A stretch of DNA of 6,148 nucleotides from Acidobacteriota bacterium (GCA_005778315.1 SXOW01000377.1:1-6148), one strand, 5' to 3'. Shown: positions 1 to 5,570, numbered from the stretch's first letter. Notes: generated from the sequence alone by a model not told the origin. Program-made: numbers and translations.

Positions 1-508
1 CCCGAGCAATCGGTGTTTCGCCAGCCCCCAACGCGGCTCGCTCGGCCGCGCGCGCGGCGCTCCGCGCTTCGCTCGGAGCGGGGAACCGTCCGTTCGGTGG
101 GTCAATCAGTATCGACGTACGCCATTGGCCATCAATCTGAAACGCACCAGTGCCGCGATCGATCCAGAAACTGTTGTAGCCCCCGACGTTGCCGGCAGCG
201 CCGGTTGATCCGTCGCCACCCTGCGGCGGCGCCCCGCGGTCAGGCGCGCTGTTCGCTTGGCGCGCGATGTTGCGCTCGAGTTCCTGCGCGGCGATCTCGG
301 CCGCCTCTTCATCGGTGAGGAACTGCTTCTCCGCCAGTTCGGCCGGACGCTGCATCGGCGTCAGGGTCGAGACGTCGTAGGTGCCGGACAGATCCGGGCG
401 CCCGCTCGACGTCCGTGGGATGTCGCCTGTTTGGCCCGCGGCGACGGGCGCCAGCGCCAGACACAGAGCCACAAACCCGCTGCAACAGCACGCGATTCGA
501 CTGCGCAT
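1..508 (-). CDS. Secreted protein of unknown function, GRPD-motif family (3' end cut by window edge)
   Basis: The frame is open from an ATG at 508 to the left edge, giving 169 residues without a stop; the C-terminus lies outside. The start is well supported by a strong Shine-Dalgarno AGGAGG (514-519) five bases upstream. Residues 1-24 look like a Sec signal peptide: Arg2 and Arg4, a Cys/Leu/Ala-rich core, then Ala-Ala-Gly-Gln. There is no proper lipobox. After it come a SSGRPDLSGTYD motif (34-45), an acidic helix-like stretch around FLTDEEAAEIAAQE (63-76), a Gly-rich GGDGSTGAAGNVGGYN segment (97-112), FWIDRGTG (114-121) and RTSILIDPPNGRFP (130-143). I recognise this pattern from unnamed proteins frequent in Acidobacteriota and marine metagenomes; no activity is known to me. 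The tail of the visible part is Ala/Arg-rich. It follows the related secreted gene at 560-1393 after 51 bp and is probably co-transcribed with it. Confidence 0.85.
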   Translation of the reverse strand, partial: MRSRIACCCSGFVALCLALAPVAAGQTGDIPRTSSGRPDLSGTYDVSTLTPMQRPAELAEKQFLTDEEAAEIAAQELERNIARQANSAPDRGAPPQGGDGSTGAAGNVGGYNSFWIDRGTGAFQIDGQWRTSILIDPPNGRFPAPSEARSAARAAERAALGAGETPIAR

Positions 509-525
509 CTCAACCTCCTCAAATC

Positions 526-559
526 CCCGTCTCGAATACCCGTCACACACCCGTCTCGA
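526..559. repeat. Exact 10-bp direct repeat in the spacer between the two secreted-protein genes
   Basis: CCCGTCTCGA occurs at 526-535 and again at 550-559, 24 bp apart start to start. The second copy abuts the stop codon of the 560-1393 gene. It fills much of the 51-bp spacer. Chance occurrence in GC-rich DNA cannot be excluded and no function is evident. Confidence 0.35.
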
Positions 560-1393
560 TTATCGCGGCAACGGCGTGCGACGCCATTCCCCAAACAGCA
601 ACTCTTCGACAAACTCGACACAACGGAAATCCATGAGACGGGCGTTCTCCTCCATCCGCCGATACAACGGCATCTTGATGGTGAACGGCTCCGTCAGTAC
701 GAGCGGGTCCTCGATGGTCGCCTCGTAGTCGATATGGTTGGGGCCCATCATGGTGTAGCGCTCCACCACGTGCATCTGGTTGCTGTGATGGCTGCCGGCC
801 CGGTCGAGCCATGTCCCGTCGAGCAGTCCGGTGACATCGACGACGAGCGTGTCGCCCTCCCACGAGCCCACCGACCATCCCATCCACGAATCGACCTGGG
901 ACGGGCCGGGGTTGTCCATGTAGATGTCCCGCACCGCACCAGCGAATTGATACGCGAGGAAGAAGTCTTTTTCACTCTGGATGATCTGGAACGGCATCGG
1001 GATGTAGGTCGCCCGCGGCACGCCGGGCATGTAGCACTTCACCTCCGGGTCCCGGTCGACCCAGTTGGCTGCGTTCTCCTCTTTCAGCGCGCGAGCCTCG
1101 GGCGTGTACGGAATCTTGCCGCCGCCGACGATGACACCCAGGCTACCGGGCACCGCGCCGACAGCCCCCAGCCGGAGGGTCGGAATGGCGGGCACCGGAT
1201 TGACCGGTCCTTCACGCATCTGCATGGAATGACGGGCCAGGTGCGGTTCGAGATCGTAGTTGGCCTCGTTCAACACCTGCCAAATGCCATTCATGTCTGG
1301 GCGACCGTCCGAGAGTCGCGGGATCGCTTGAGCCGACGCGGACTGGACACCCAGCACAAGACTCAGGGCAAGAACACCGACCGATGCCTTCAT
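560..1393 (-). CDS. Secreted protein of unknown function, GRPD / WEGDTLVVD family
   Basis: The product is 277 aa. Residues 1-21 form a clear Sec signal peptide (Lys2, hydrophobic VLALSLVLGV core, Ala-Ser-Ala before Gln22), so it should be periplasmic or exported. The mature part opens with SDGRPDMNGIWQ (28-39). Further on are DPEVKCYMPGVPR (115-127), PMPFQIIQ (132-139), a WMGWSVGSWEGDTLVVDVTG block (170-189), WLDRAGSHHSNQMHVVERY (195-213), then YEATIEDP and PFTIKMPLYRR towards the end. This order matches a large set of unannotated proteins from Acidobacteriota and Gammaproteobacteria, with a beta-rich C-terminal half. The function is unknown; conserved acidic and His residues (Glu179, Asp181, His202, His203) could bind a ligand, but this is a guess. 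The frame stays open upstream to 1726, but the ATG at 1393 gives the signal peptide and has a well-placed ribosome site. It is followed by a related secreted gene 51 bp downstream. Confidence 0.85.
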   Translation of the reverse strand: MKASVGVLALSLVLGVQSASAQAIPRLSDGRPDMNGIWQVLNEANYDLEPHLARHSMQMREGPVNPVPAIPTLRLGAVGAVPGSLGVIVGGGKIPYTPEARALKEENAANWVDRDPEVKCYMPGVPRATYIPMPFQIIQSEKDFFLAYQFAGAVRDIYMDNPGPSQVDSWMGWSVGSWEGDTLVVDVTGLLDGTWLDRAGSHHSNQMHVVERYTMMGPNHIDYEATIEDPLVLTEPFTIKMPLYRRMEENARLMDFRCVEFVEELLFGEWRRTPLPR

Positions 1394-1399
1394 TCGACA

Positions 1400-1403
1400 C
1401 TCC
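1400..1403 (-). promoter_or_regulatory. Shine-Dalgarno GGAG deciding the start at 1393
   Basis: On the minus strand GGAG lies six bases before the ATG at 1393. It overlaps the alternative in-frame ATG at 1405, which itself has no purine-rich site at a usable distance. This favours the start at 1393, which also puts the signal peptide at residue 1. Confidence 0.6.
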
Positions 1404-1483
1404 ATGACCGGGAAACACCCGCAGCCATTGGGTGCCACGGTGGGGGAAGCAAAACCTGCGCACGCCCGTTCGCACGAGGCTTC

Positions 1484-1489
1484 ATTGTA
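1484..1489 (-). promoter_or_regulatory. Possible -10 box upstream of the 560-1393 gene
   Basis: The minus strand reads TACAAT here, one base from the TATAAT consensus and rare in this GC-rich sequence. It lies about 90 bases before the ATG at 1393. No convincing -35 hexamer is present at 16-18 bases, so this is a weak call. Confidence 0.3.
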
Positions 1490-1495
1490 GAACGG

Positions 1496-1508
1496 TCCTG
1501 CGCCAGGA
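1496..1508 (-). terminator. Short hairpin after the DUF5715 gene
   Basis: TCCTG and CAGGA flank a 3-base loop, about 22 bases past the stop of the DUF5715-LysM gene. The stem has only five pairs and no T-run follows, so it is at best a weak or Rho-assisted terminator. It lies just upstream of the possible -10 box at 1484-1489. Confidence 0.25.
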
Positions 1509-1529
1509 GCCAGACCATCCCTCTCGGAG

Positions 1530-2306
1530 CTACCGTGGCTGGATCGGCACTCGTAGCCGTTGGCCCGGATGTATCCGCGACGACGACAGCTGATTGGCGC
1601 GCTGCAACGTGCGCGACGAGGTGCCGTGGCTCCGTGCGATCTCCCACAAGCTGTCGCCCGGGCGCACGATGTACACGCCCGATGCCCGCAGAGGCGTAGG
1701 GGCCTCTCGGCGTGCCAGATCGTCAACGTAGGCCTGATATTTTTCCGGAAAGACGGCGACGTGGTAGTGGGGAGGGCTCCGCTCCGCAGTGGCCTCCAAG
1801 ACCGACGCCGATTCGAGCGACAAGAGCGCCTCTTCCAGCCAGCGTCGGCATCGGCCGGATGGACGTCGAAGGTCCAGCGCCATCCCCGTAGGGTGCACCG
1901 ATTGCTCCGAGGCGTTGTGCGGCTGGGCTGACTGTGGTCGGGTCAGACTCGTGACGACAAGCGGCTGACCGCACGCGCGTCGGTACTGGCTCGCGAGCCG
2001 CTCGACAAACAGCTTGACGGCCGGGCGCGCGAACGGAAACGAGACGTTCTGCAGGCGGTAGTCCCGATTGCCATGCATTGGTACCAAGAAACCGCTGCGT
2101 ACGAGCGTTAGCACTTCGTCCGGCTCGACGGCGTAGGAAAAGTCATGGTCTGCCGCTTCAGCCGTCTGCACGTCCAGCGATGCACGACTGCCACGCAGAC
2201 TCTGCGCAGACGCGCGGTAGGTCAGGGACACCGCCACCAGCAGGAGCAAGAGGCCGAGGCCGGCGGAGCTACGCCCGCCGGGCTTGGTCCGTCGCGTCGT
2301 GGGCAT
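1530..2306 (-). CDS. DUF5715 family envelope protein with C-terminal LysM domain (M15-like peptidase fold)
   Basis: The product is 258 aa. Residues 5-12 are basic, 15-30 are strongly hydrophobic, and Ala32-Ser-Ala34 then Gln35 gives a likely signal peptidase site, so the protein is exported. Residues about 55-195 match DUF5715 as I know it: MHGNRDYRLQN (77-87), VVTSLTRP (117-124), SVHPTGMALDLR (136-147), LESASVLEATAE (164-175) and PPHYHVAVFP (178-187). The Ser136-x-His138-x-x-Gly141-x-Ala143-x-Asp145 pattern plus His180/His182 mirrors the zinc ligands of M15/VanY-type peptidoglycan carboxypeptidases; that similarity is an inference. Residues 211-254 are a LysM domain (YIVRPGDSLWEIA ... NQL ... 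HPGQRLRVP) that binds peptidoglycan glycan chains. A cell-wall remodelling role is therefore plausible. The frame is open upstream to 2693, but those residues are low complexity; the start at 2306 gives the signal peptide, though its ribosome site (AAGG three bases away) is poor. Confidence 0.85.
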   Translation of the reverse strand: MPTTRRTKPGGRSSAGLGLLLLLVAVSLTYRASAQSLRGSRASLDVQTAEAADHDFSYAVEPDEVLTLVRSGFLVPMHGNRDYRLQNVSFPFARPAVKLFVERLASQYRRACGQPLVVTSLTRPQSAQPHNASEQSVHPTGMALDLRRPSGRCRRWLEEALLSLESASVLEATAERSPPHYHVAVFPEKYQAYVDDLARREAPTPLRASGVYIVRPGDSLWEIARSHGTSSRTLQRANQLSSSRIHPGQRLRVPIQPR

Positions 2307-2328
2307 ACGCCTTGGTGTGTGAGCGTGG

Positions 2329-2350
2329 CGGCGGGTGGCACGACCCGCCG
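2329..2350. repeat. 8-bp inverted repeat upstream of the DUF5715-LysM gene
   Basis: CGGCGGGT (2329-2336) and ACCCGCCG (2343-2350) are exact reverse complements around a 6-base spacer GGCACG. The element starts 22 bases upstream of the ATG at 2306. It could be an operator-like site or a hairpin in the 5' leader; the sequence does not decide. Confidence 0.5.
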
Positions 2351-2520
2351 GCTGTGTACCTTGATCGTGTCGGTCCCACCTGGACGGCGGATTACCCTGC
2401 GACCGCACGTTCGAGACCATTGGACGGGATTTGTCCGTCAGACCGAGAAGTACCACGCAATCACGCGCAAGCCGGTCACCGCAGCCGCAGCCAGCACAGC
2501 GCGAGCGATGGGAGACCGGT

Positions 2521-2539
2521 CGGAGGGGGGCAACCTCCG
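2521..2539. repeat. 6-bp stem-loop upstream of the Nudix gene
   Basis: CGGAGG (2521-2526) pairs with CCTCCG (2534-2539) over a 7-base loop, 20 bases before the chosen Nudix start. The GGAGG in the left arm is too far from the start to act as its ribosome site. Confidence 0.35.
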
Positions 2540-2559
2540 CCGCTAGCGTACCATGGGGC

Positions 2560-3258
2560 ATGACACCGATGGGCGGGGCGGCCCCCGCAGACGTCATTGA
2601 GCCGCAGCCCGCAGCCTCCGTCGTACTGCTCCGTGATACCGAGGATGGTCTCGAGATCCTGTACTTGCGCCGCAGCCCGGCGCTGAGGTTCATGGGGGGC
2701 TATTGGGTCTTTCCAGGCGGACGGATTGACCCGGACGACCACGCCGCCGACGACCTGGACGACCTGGGTCCGGCGCGACGCGCCGCCGCCCGCGAGGCCG
2801 AGGAAGAGGCTGGCGTGCGGGTCGATCCGGCGTCCCTGCATCCGGTCGGCCAGTGGACCACCCCCACCAACAGCCCCATCCGCTTCGCGACCTGGTTCTT
2901 CGCGGCAGAGGCCGCCCAGACACCGGTCCAGGTCGACGGCGTCGAGATTCATGCCCACCAATGGCACCGGCCGGAGCAGGCGCTGCGCGGCCACCGCACC
3001 GGTCGTCTCAAGTTTGCCAACCCGACGTTCGTGCTCACCACGCGGCTCGCGGAGCACCGCACCGTGCGTGACGCCTTGGCCGCGGTGGATACCTGGCCCA
3101 GGGAACAGATGCTGGGACGGATCCTGCCGGTGGATGGGGGCCGGGTCGCCCTGTATGCCGAAGATAGCGGGTATGCGGCACGCCGCGTGGACAGCGTCGG
3201 GCCCCGCCACCGAGTCTGGATGCTCGACGCCGGGTGGCGCTATGAACGTCAGTTCTGA
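2560..3258 (+). CDS. NUDIX hydrolase, NUDT19-like, with an insertion in the Nudix box
   Basis: The product is 232 aa. Nudix enzymes cleave a nucleoside diphosphate linked to another group, using metal held by the Nudix box. Here a beta-strand SVVLLRD (20-26) leads to LYLRRSPALRFMGGYWVFPGG (34-54), then RID, an acidic stretch (57-70), and REAEEEAGV (78-86), the catalytic helix with its Glu residues. The spacing between the Gly and the REuxEExGu part is longer than the canonical box; this FMGGxxVFPGG plus insertion layout resembles NUDT19/RP2-type enzymes, some of which act on CoA and CoA esters. The substrate here is inferred, not shown. The rest contains WTTP and ARFAT-like strands, typical of the group. 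The ATG at 2560 has GGGG only one base upstream; the ATG at 2569 has it ten bases upstream, so either may be used. Upstream in-frame residues to 2431 look non-homologous. Confidence 0.85.
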   Translation: MTPMGGAAPADVIEPQPAASVVLLRDTEDGLEILYLRRSPALRFMGGYWVFPGGRIDPDDHAADDLDDLGPARRAAAREAEEEAGVRVDPASLHPVGQWTTPTNSPIRFATWFFAAEAAQTPVQVDGVEIHAHQWHRPEQALRGHRTGRLKFANPTFVLTTRLAEHRTVRDALAAVDTWPREQMLGRILPVDGGRVALYAEDSGYAARRVDSVGPRHRVWMLDAGWRYERQF

Positions 3259-3263
3259 GGTGT

Positions 3264-3277
3264 CGCCGACTTCGGCG
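3264..3277. terminator. Possible shared terminator between convergent Nudix and SDR genes
   Basis: CGCCGA and TCGGCG are exact reverse complements two bases apart; realistically this is a 5-pair GC stem with loop ACTT. It sits in the 25-bp gap between two convergent stop codons, where a bidirectional terminator would be expected. There is no T-run on either side, so intrinsic termination would be weak. Confidence 0.35.
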
Positions 3278-3283
3278 CCAGGG

Positions 3284-4066
3284 CTAGCCGGCCTCTGGCA
3301 GGTCGGAAAGCCGAGCGCGCAACGTGCGCATCCCTCTGAGCCAGCGGTCGTAGTCAGCCGTCTTCCGTCGCATGTAGTCGAGCACCTCGGGATGGGGCAG
3401 TATCAGGAACCGCTCCTCGTCCAGCCCGGCCACGACCGCATCGGCCACGGCCCCCGGTTCCAGAATCCCGTCCACCGCCGCCGCCGAGCCTACGGCCAGC
3501 CCGTCAGTCATCCGCGTCCGTACCGCTTGCGGGCACAGCACCGAGACGGTGATCCCCTGGTCGCCATAGGTAATCGACAGCCACTCCGCAAACCCGACAG
3601 CGGCGTGCTTGGTGACCGCGTATGGCGCCGAGCCGATCTGGTTCAACAAGCCGGCCGCCGACGCCGTCTGCAACAGATACCCGCGTCCGCGCTGTAACAT
3701 CCGCGGCAGGACCGCCCGTGCCGCGTGGACATGGCCCATGACATTGACGCCCCACAGCTGATCCCACTGGTCGTCGCTGACCCCAGCCCCGCCGGGCAGG
3801 AAGACACCCGCGTTGGAGCAAAACAGGTCAATCGGGCCGAGATCCGTTTCCGTGGCTTCGACGACTCGGGCAACATCGGCACCGCGCGACACATCCGCGA
3901 CCATGGCCATCCCACCCACGTCGTCGGCGACGGCCCGCGCACCGGCCTCGTCGACATCGACCACCACGACGCAGCGGGCGCCTTCGGTCGTGAATCGCGA
4001 GGCCAAGGCCCGCCCGATACCGCTGGCTCCACCGGTGACGACGACGATTGAGTCCTTGAGGCGCAT
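3284..4066 (-). CDS. Short-chain dehydrogenase/reductase (classical SDR)
   Basis: The product is 260 aa, the usual size of a classical SDR: a Rossmann-fold NAD(P)-dependent oxidoreductase acting on alcohols or ketones. The cofactor loop is TGGASGIG (11-18). Asp37 ends the second strand (VVVVDVDE), which usually means NAD(H) rather than NADP(H). Asp58-Val59 contacts adenine, SNAG is at 84-87, Asn108 is the structural Asn, and the catalytic set is Ser136, Tyr149 and Lys153 (YAVTK). The usual Pro-Gly after strand 6 is CPQAVRT (178-184), a variant seen in some SDRs. All catalytic residues are present, so it should be active; the substrate cannot be read from the sequence. The frame is open to 4147, but the ATG at 4066 gives the normal N-terminus; no clear Shine-Dalgarno precedes it. 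It is divergent from an enoyl-CoA hydratase gene and convergent with the Nudix gene. Confidence 0.9.
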   Translation of the reverse strand: MRLKDSIVVVTGGASGIGRALASRFTTEGARCVVVVDVDEAGARAVADDVGGMAMVADVSRGADVARVVEATETDLGPIDLFCSNAGVFLPGGAGVSDDQWDQLWGVNVMGHVHAARAVLPRMLQRGRGYLLQTASAAGLLNQIGSAPYAVTKHAAVGFAEWLSITYGDQGITVSVLCPQAVRTRMTDGLAVGSAAAVDGILEPGAVADAVVAGLDEERFLILPHPEVLDYMRRKTADYDRWLRGMRTLRARLSDLPEAG

Positions 4067-4123
4067 ACGGTTGTCTGGTGAAATGCTCTGACCTGCTACC
4101 GCGCGCGATATCCCGGAGAGAAT
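4067..4123. promoter_or_regulatory. Divergent promoter region, SDR / enoyl-CoA hydratase
   Basis: These 57 bp separate two outward-facing starts, so both promoters must be here or overlap the genes. On the plus strand TTGTCT (4071-4076) and TGCTAC (4094-4099) are 17 bases apart, but match the consensus poorly (4 of 6 and 2 of 6). The plus-strand gene has GGAG at 4115-4118, five bases before its ATG. No good box was seen on the minus strand. Confidence 0.35.
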
Positions 4124-4909
4124 ATGCCGTCTGACACGCCCCCGCAAATTCGATGCGACCTGGAGGCCCTACCCACCGGTGGTCAACTGGCCCGCGTCAC
4201 GATCGACCATGAGGCCCGGATCAACACCCTGAACTCAGCGCTGATCCTGCAGCTCGCGGCGGTGTGTAGGCGGCTGAGCGGAAATGACGACCTCCGGTGT
4301 GTGGTGCTCGCGGGGGCGGGTGATCGAGCCTTCATTGGCGGGGCCGACATTCGCGAGATGGCTGGTCTGGACCCATCGAGCGCCCGGGGGTTCATATCGC
4401 GACTCCATGACGCGTGCGCGTCGATTCGTGCCATACCCGTGCCGGTCATCGCTCGGATACAGGGGTACTGCCTCGGCGGCGGCCTGGAGATTGCCGCGTC
4501 GTGCGATCTCCGTGTGGCGGCTCATGGCGCCACATTCGGGATGCCCGAGGTCCAGGTGGGTATCCCGTCCGTCATCGAAGCGGCGCTCCTGCCCCGACTG
4601 GTCGGCGCCGGCACGGCCCGCGAGCTCGTGTTCACCGGTGCGTCGCTGACCGCAGCCGACGCGAGGCGGTGTGGCCTGGTGGACAAGGTCGTGGCGGTCG
4701 CGGACCTTGACGTGGCCACGCTCGAGTGGGTGCAGGCGATCGCGTCGGCTGGACCCCGAGCGATACGCCTGCAAAAACAGCTGGTGCAGCTCTGGGACAC
4801 GGCGCCGCTCGATGACGCCATCGCGCGCAGCATGCAGACCTTCGCGGAGGCCTACGAGACCGACGAACCGCGCCGTCTCATGCAGGCGTTTCTGGACCGC
4901 AAGTTGTGA
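4124..4909 (+). CDS. Enoyl-CoA hydratase/isomerase (crotonase family)
   Basis: The product is 261 aa, normal for a crotonase. Members bind acyl-CoA thioesters and typically hydrate 2-enoyl-CoA in beta-oxidation or related cytoplasmic pathways. The first oxyanion-hole segment is AFIGGADIREM (69-79), the second is GYCLGGGLEIAASCDLRVA (114-132). The two Glu residues used by hydratases for the water step are both present: Glu122 in GGGLE and Glu142 in FGMPEVQVG. So hydratase activity is likely, not just isomerase or an inactive scaffold. After Glu142 the usual PGAGGTQRL is replaced by IPSVIEAALLPRL, a variant found in many unnamed hydratases; it may reflect another substrate. The start is fixed by GGAG five bases upstream. 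The C-terminal helices (residues 205-261) are complete. The gene ends 6 bp from a convergent gene. I give no symbol because the exact substrate is unknown. Confidence 0.9.
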   Translation: MPSDTPPQIRCDLEALPTGGQLARVTIDHEARINTLNSALILQLAAVCRRLSGNDDLRCVVLAGAGDRAFIGGADIREMAGLDPSSARGFISRLHDACASIRAIPVPVIARIQGYCLGGGLEIAASCDLRVAAHGATFGMPEVQVGIPSVIEAALLPRLVGAGTARELVFTGASLTAADARRCGLVDKVVAVADLDVATLEWVQAIASAGPRAIRLQKQLVQLWDTAPLDDAIARSMQTFAEAYETDEPRRLMQAFLDRKL

Positions 4910-4915
4910 GGGGGA

Positions 4916-5422
4916 TCAGCCGGCGTCCGTCAGGTCCAGTGGTTCGATGGCCCCGTACATCAGTCCGCCATACTGGCCGTGCTGCCACGATCCGGCATAG
5001 CGGTCGTCGTAGAACATGACACGCGCCGTGAACGTCCCGAGGGTCGGAATCGAAAAGTCGGTGATGGTGACCATCGGTGTATCGCCCGCCCACACGATGG
5101 GCACGACCACCGGCAACGTGACGTCCACACTGCCGTAGACCATGTGCACGTCAAATCTCCACTGGCCGTCATCGACCTTGGCGACGCTGGTGAGCTCGTA
5201 GCGCTCTGGGTTGCCACCACGCGCCTCTCGGCCCTCGATCGTGAAGTGCCCCACCAGCACGACGTTCTGCATCCGCTCGGTGAAGTGCCGTTCGAGGTCC
5301 GTCAGCGACTCGACCGCCACCGCCTGCCCGGCACCGGACTTGGCCACGACCCATCCCAGACCGAACATGGCAGCCAGCGCCACGAGACCCACGGCGACCC
5401 GTACTCCACGGCTTCCAGCCAT
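4916..5422 (-). CDS. Conserved membrane-anchored protein of unknown function
   Basis: The product is 168 aa. The start is fixed: an in-frame TAG sits directly before the ATG at 5422, and GAGGA lies six bases upstream. Residues 8-27 form one hydrophobic segment after two Arg residues, so it is a signal anchor or an uncleaved signal; the remainder would face outside the cytoplasm. The body has HFTERMQNVVLVGHFTIEG (46-64), then alternating strands (RYELTSVAKVDDGQWRFDV, VDVTLPVVVPIVWAGDTP, ITDFSIPTLGTFTARVMF) and ends with DRYAGSWQHGQYGGLMYG (about 140-157). I recall similar unnamed proteins in Planctomycetota and other bacteria with the same VGHFT...AGDTP...GTFxARVxF...YAGxWQHG order, but no function. 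The all-beta look suggests a small extracytoplasmic binding or sensing domain; that is a guess. It ends 6 bp from the convergent hydratase gene and is preceded by a highly structured spacer. Confidence 0.8.
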   Translation of the reverse strand: MAGSRGVRVAVGLVALAAMFGLGWVVAKSGAGQAVAVESLTDLERHFTERMQNVVLVGHFTIEGREARGGNPERYELTSVAKVDDGQWRFDVHMVYGSVDVTLPVVVPIVWAGDTPMVTITDFSIPTLGTFTARVMFYDDRYAGSWQHGQYGGLMYGAIEPLDLTDAG

Positions 5423-5455
5423 CTACGATCCTCTCAACAATCTGCGTAGCGACGC

Positions 5456-5488
5456 CTCGCACGTCCAAGCCGGGTCCGACGTGCCGAG
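5456..5488. repeat. Inverted repeat, 10 pairs with one bulge
   Basis: CTCGCACGTC (5456-5465) pairs with GACGTGCCGAG (5478-5488), leaving one unpaired C, around a 12-base loop. The inner 7 bp GCACGTC/GACGTGC are exact. The loop carries CAAGCCGG at 5466-5473. It starts 33 bases upstream of the ATG at 5422. Confidence 0.55.
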
Positions 5489-5492
5489 CCCT

Positions 5493-5520
5493 GCCGCTGC
5501 TGCTGCCTCGAACGAGCGGC
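5493..5520. repeat. 6-bp inverted repeat
   Basis: GCCGCT (5493-5498) and AGCGGC (5515-5520) are reverse complements around a 16-base loop that includes a short CTG run. It abuts the larger stem at 5521-5555. Taken alone it is weak. Confidence 0.35.
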
Positions 5521-5555
5521 CCGCGGCGGACATCAAGCCGGATGTCACGCCGCGG
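5521..5555. repeat. Strong 14-bp stem-loop with a single bulged base
   Basis: CCGCGGCGGACATC (5521-5534) pairs fully with GATGTC plus CGCCGCGG (5541-5546 and 5548-5555); only A5547 is unpaired on the right arm. The loop is AAGCCG, and C5534 to G5541 spells CAAGCCGG, the same 8-mer as in the 5456-5488 loop. On the minus strand it would form about 38 bases after the NHL gene's stop codon and about 100 bases before the next start. No T-run follows on either strand, so it is not a classical intrinsic terminator. Confidence 0.65.
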
Positions 5556-5570
5556 TCGCTCAAGCACCAA

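Larger units (their letters stand above)
2307..2559. promoter_or_regulatory. Divergent intergenic region, DUF5715-LysM / Nudix
   Basis: This 253-bp spacer must hold the promoters for both outward-facing genes. I see no convincing sigma70 -35/-10 pair on either strand. It contains an 8-bp inverted repeat (2329-2350), a perfect 8-bp palindrome GACCGGTC (2514-2521) and a 6-bp stem (2521-2539). Frames crossing it give Arg/Ser/Pro-rich translations that resemble no family I know, so I treat it as non-coding. Confidence 0.5.

Noticed and set aside
257..1699. Plus-strand open frame of 480 codons across the two secreted-protein genes
   Set aside because: It is antisense to two genes with signal peptides, ribosome sites and recognisable motifs. 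Its translation is rich in Arg, His and Pro and resembles no family, as expected of a shadow frame in GC-rich DNA.
1394..1726. N-terminal extension of the secreted protein to the ATG at 1726
   Set aside because: It would bury a textbook signal peptide 111 residues inside the protein and overlap the end of the DUF5715-LysM gene. The GGAG before 1393 supports the shorter form.
2307..2693. N-terminal extension of the DUF5715-LysM protein to 2693
   Set aside because: It would overlap the Nudix coding start on the other strand and place the signal peptide about 145 residues in.
2726..3697. Plus-strand open frame of 323 codons overlapping the Nudix gene and the SDR gene
   Set aside because: Its product is Pro/Arg/Ser-rich low complexity in the frame next to a clear Nudix protein, and it runs antisense into a clear SDR.
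4067..4147. N-terminal extension of the SDR to 4147
   Set aside because: Classical SDRs start a few residues before the TGxxxGxG loop, as with the ATG at 4066. The extension would overlap the start of the divergent hydratase gene.
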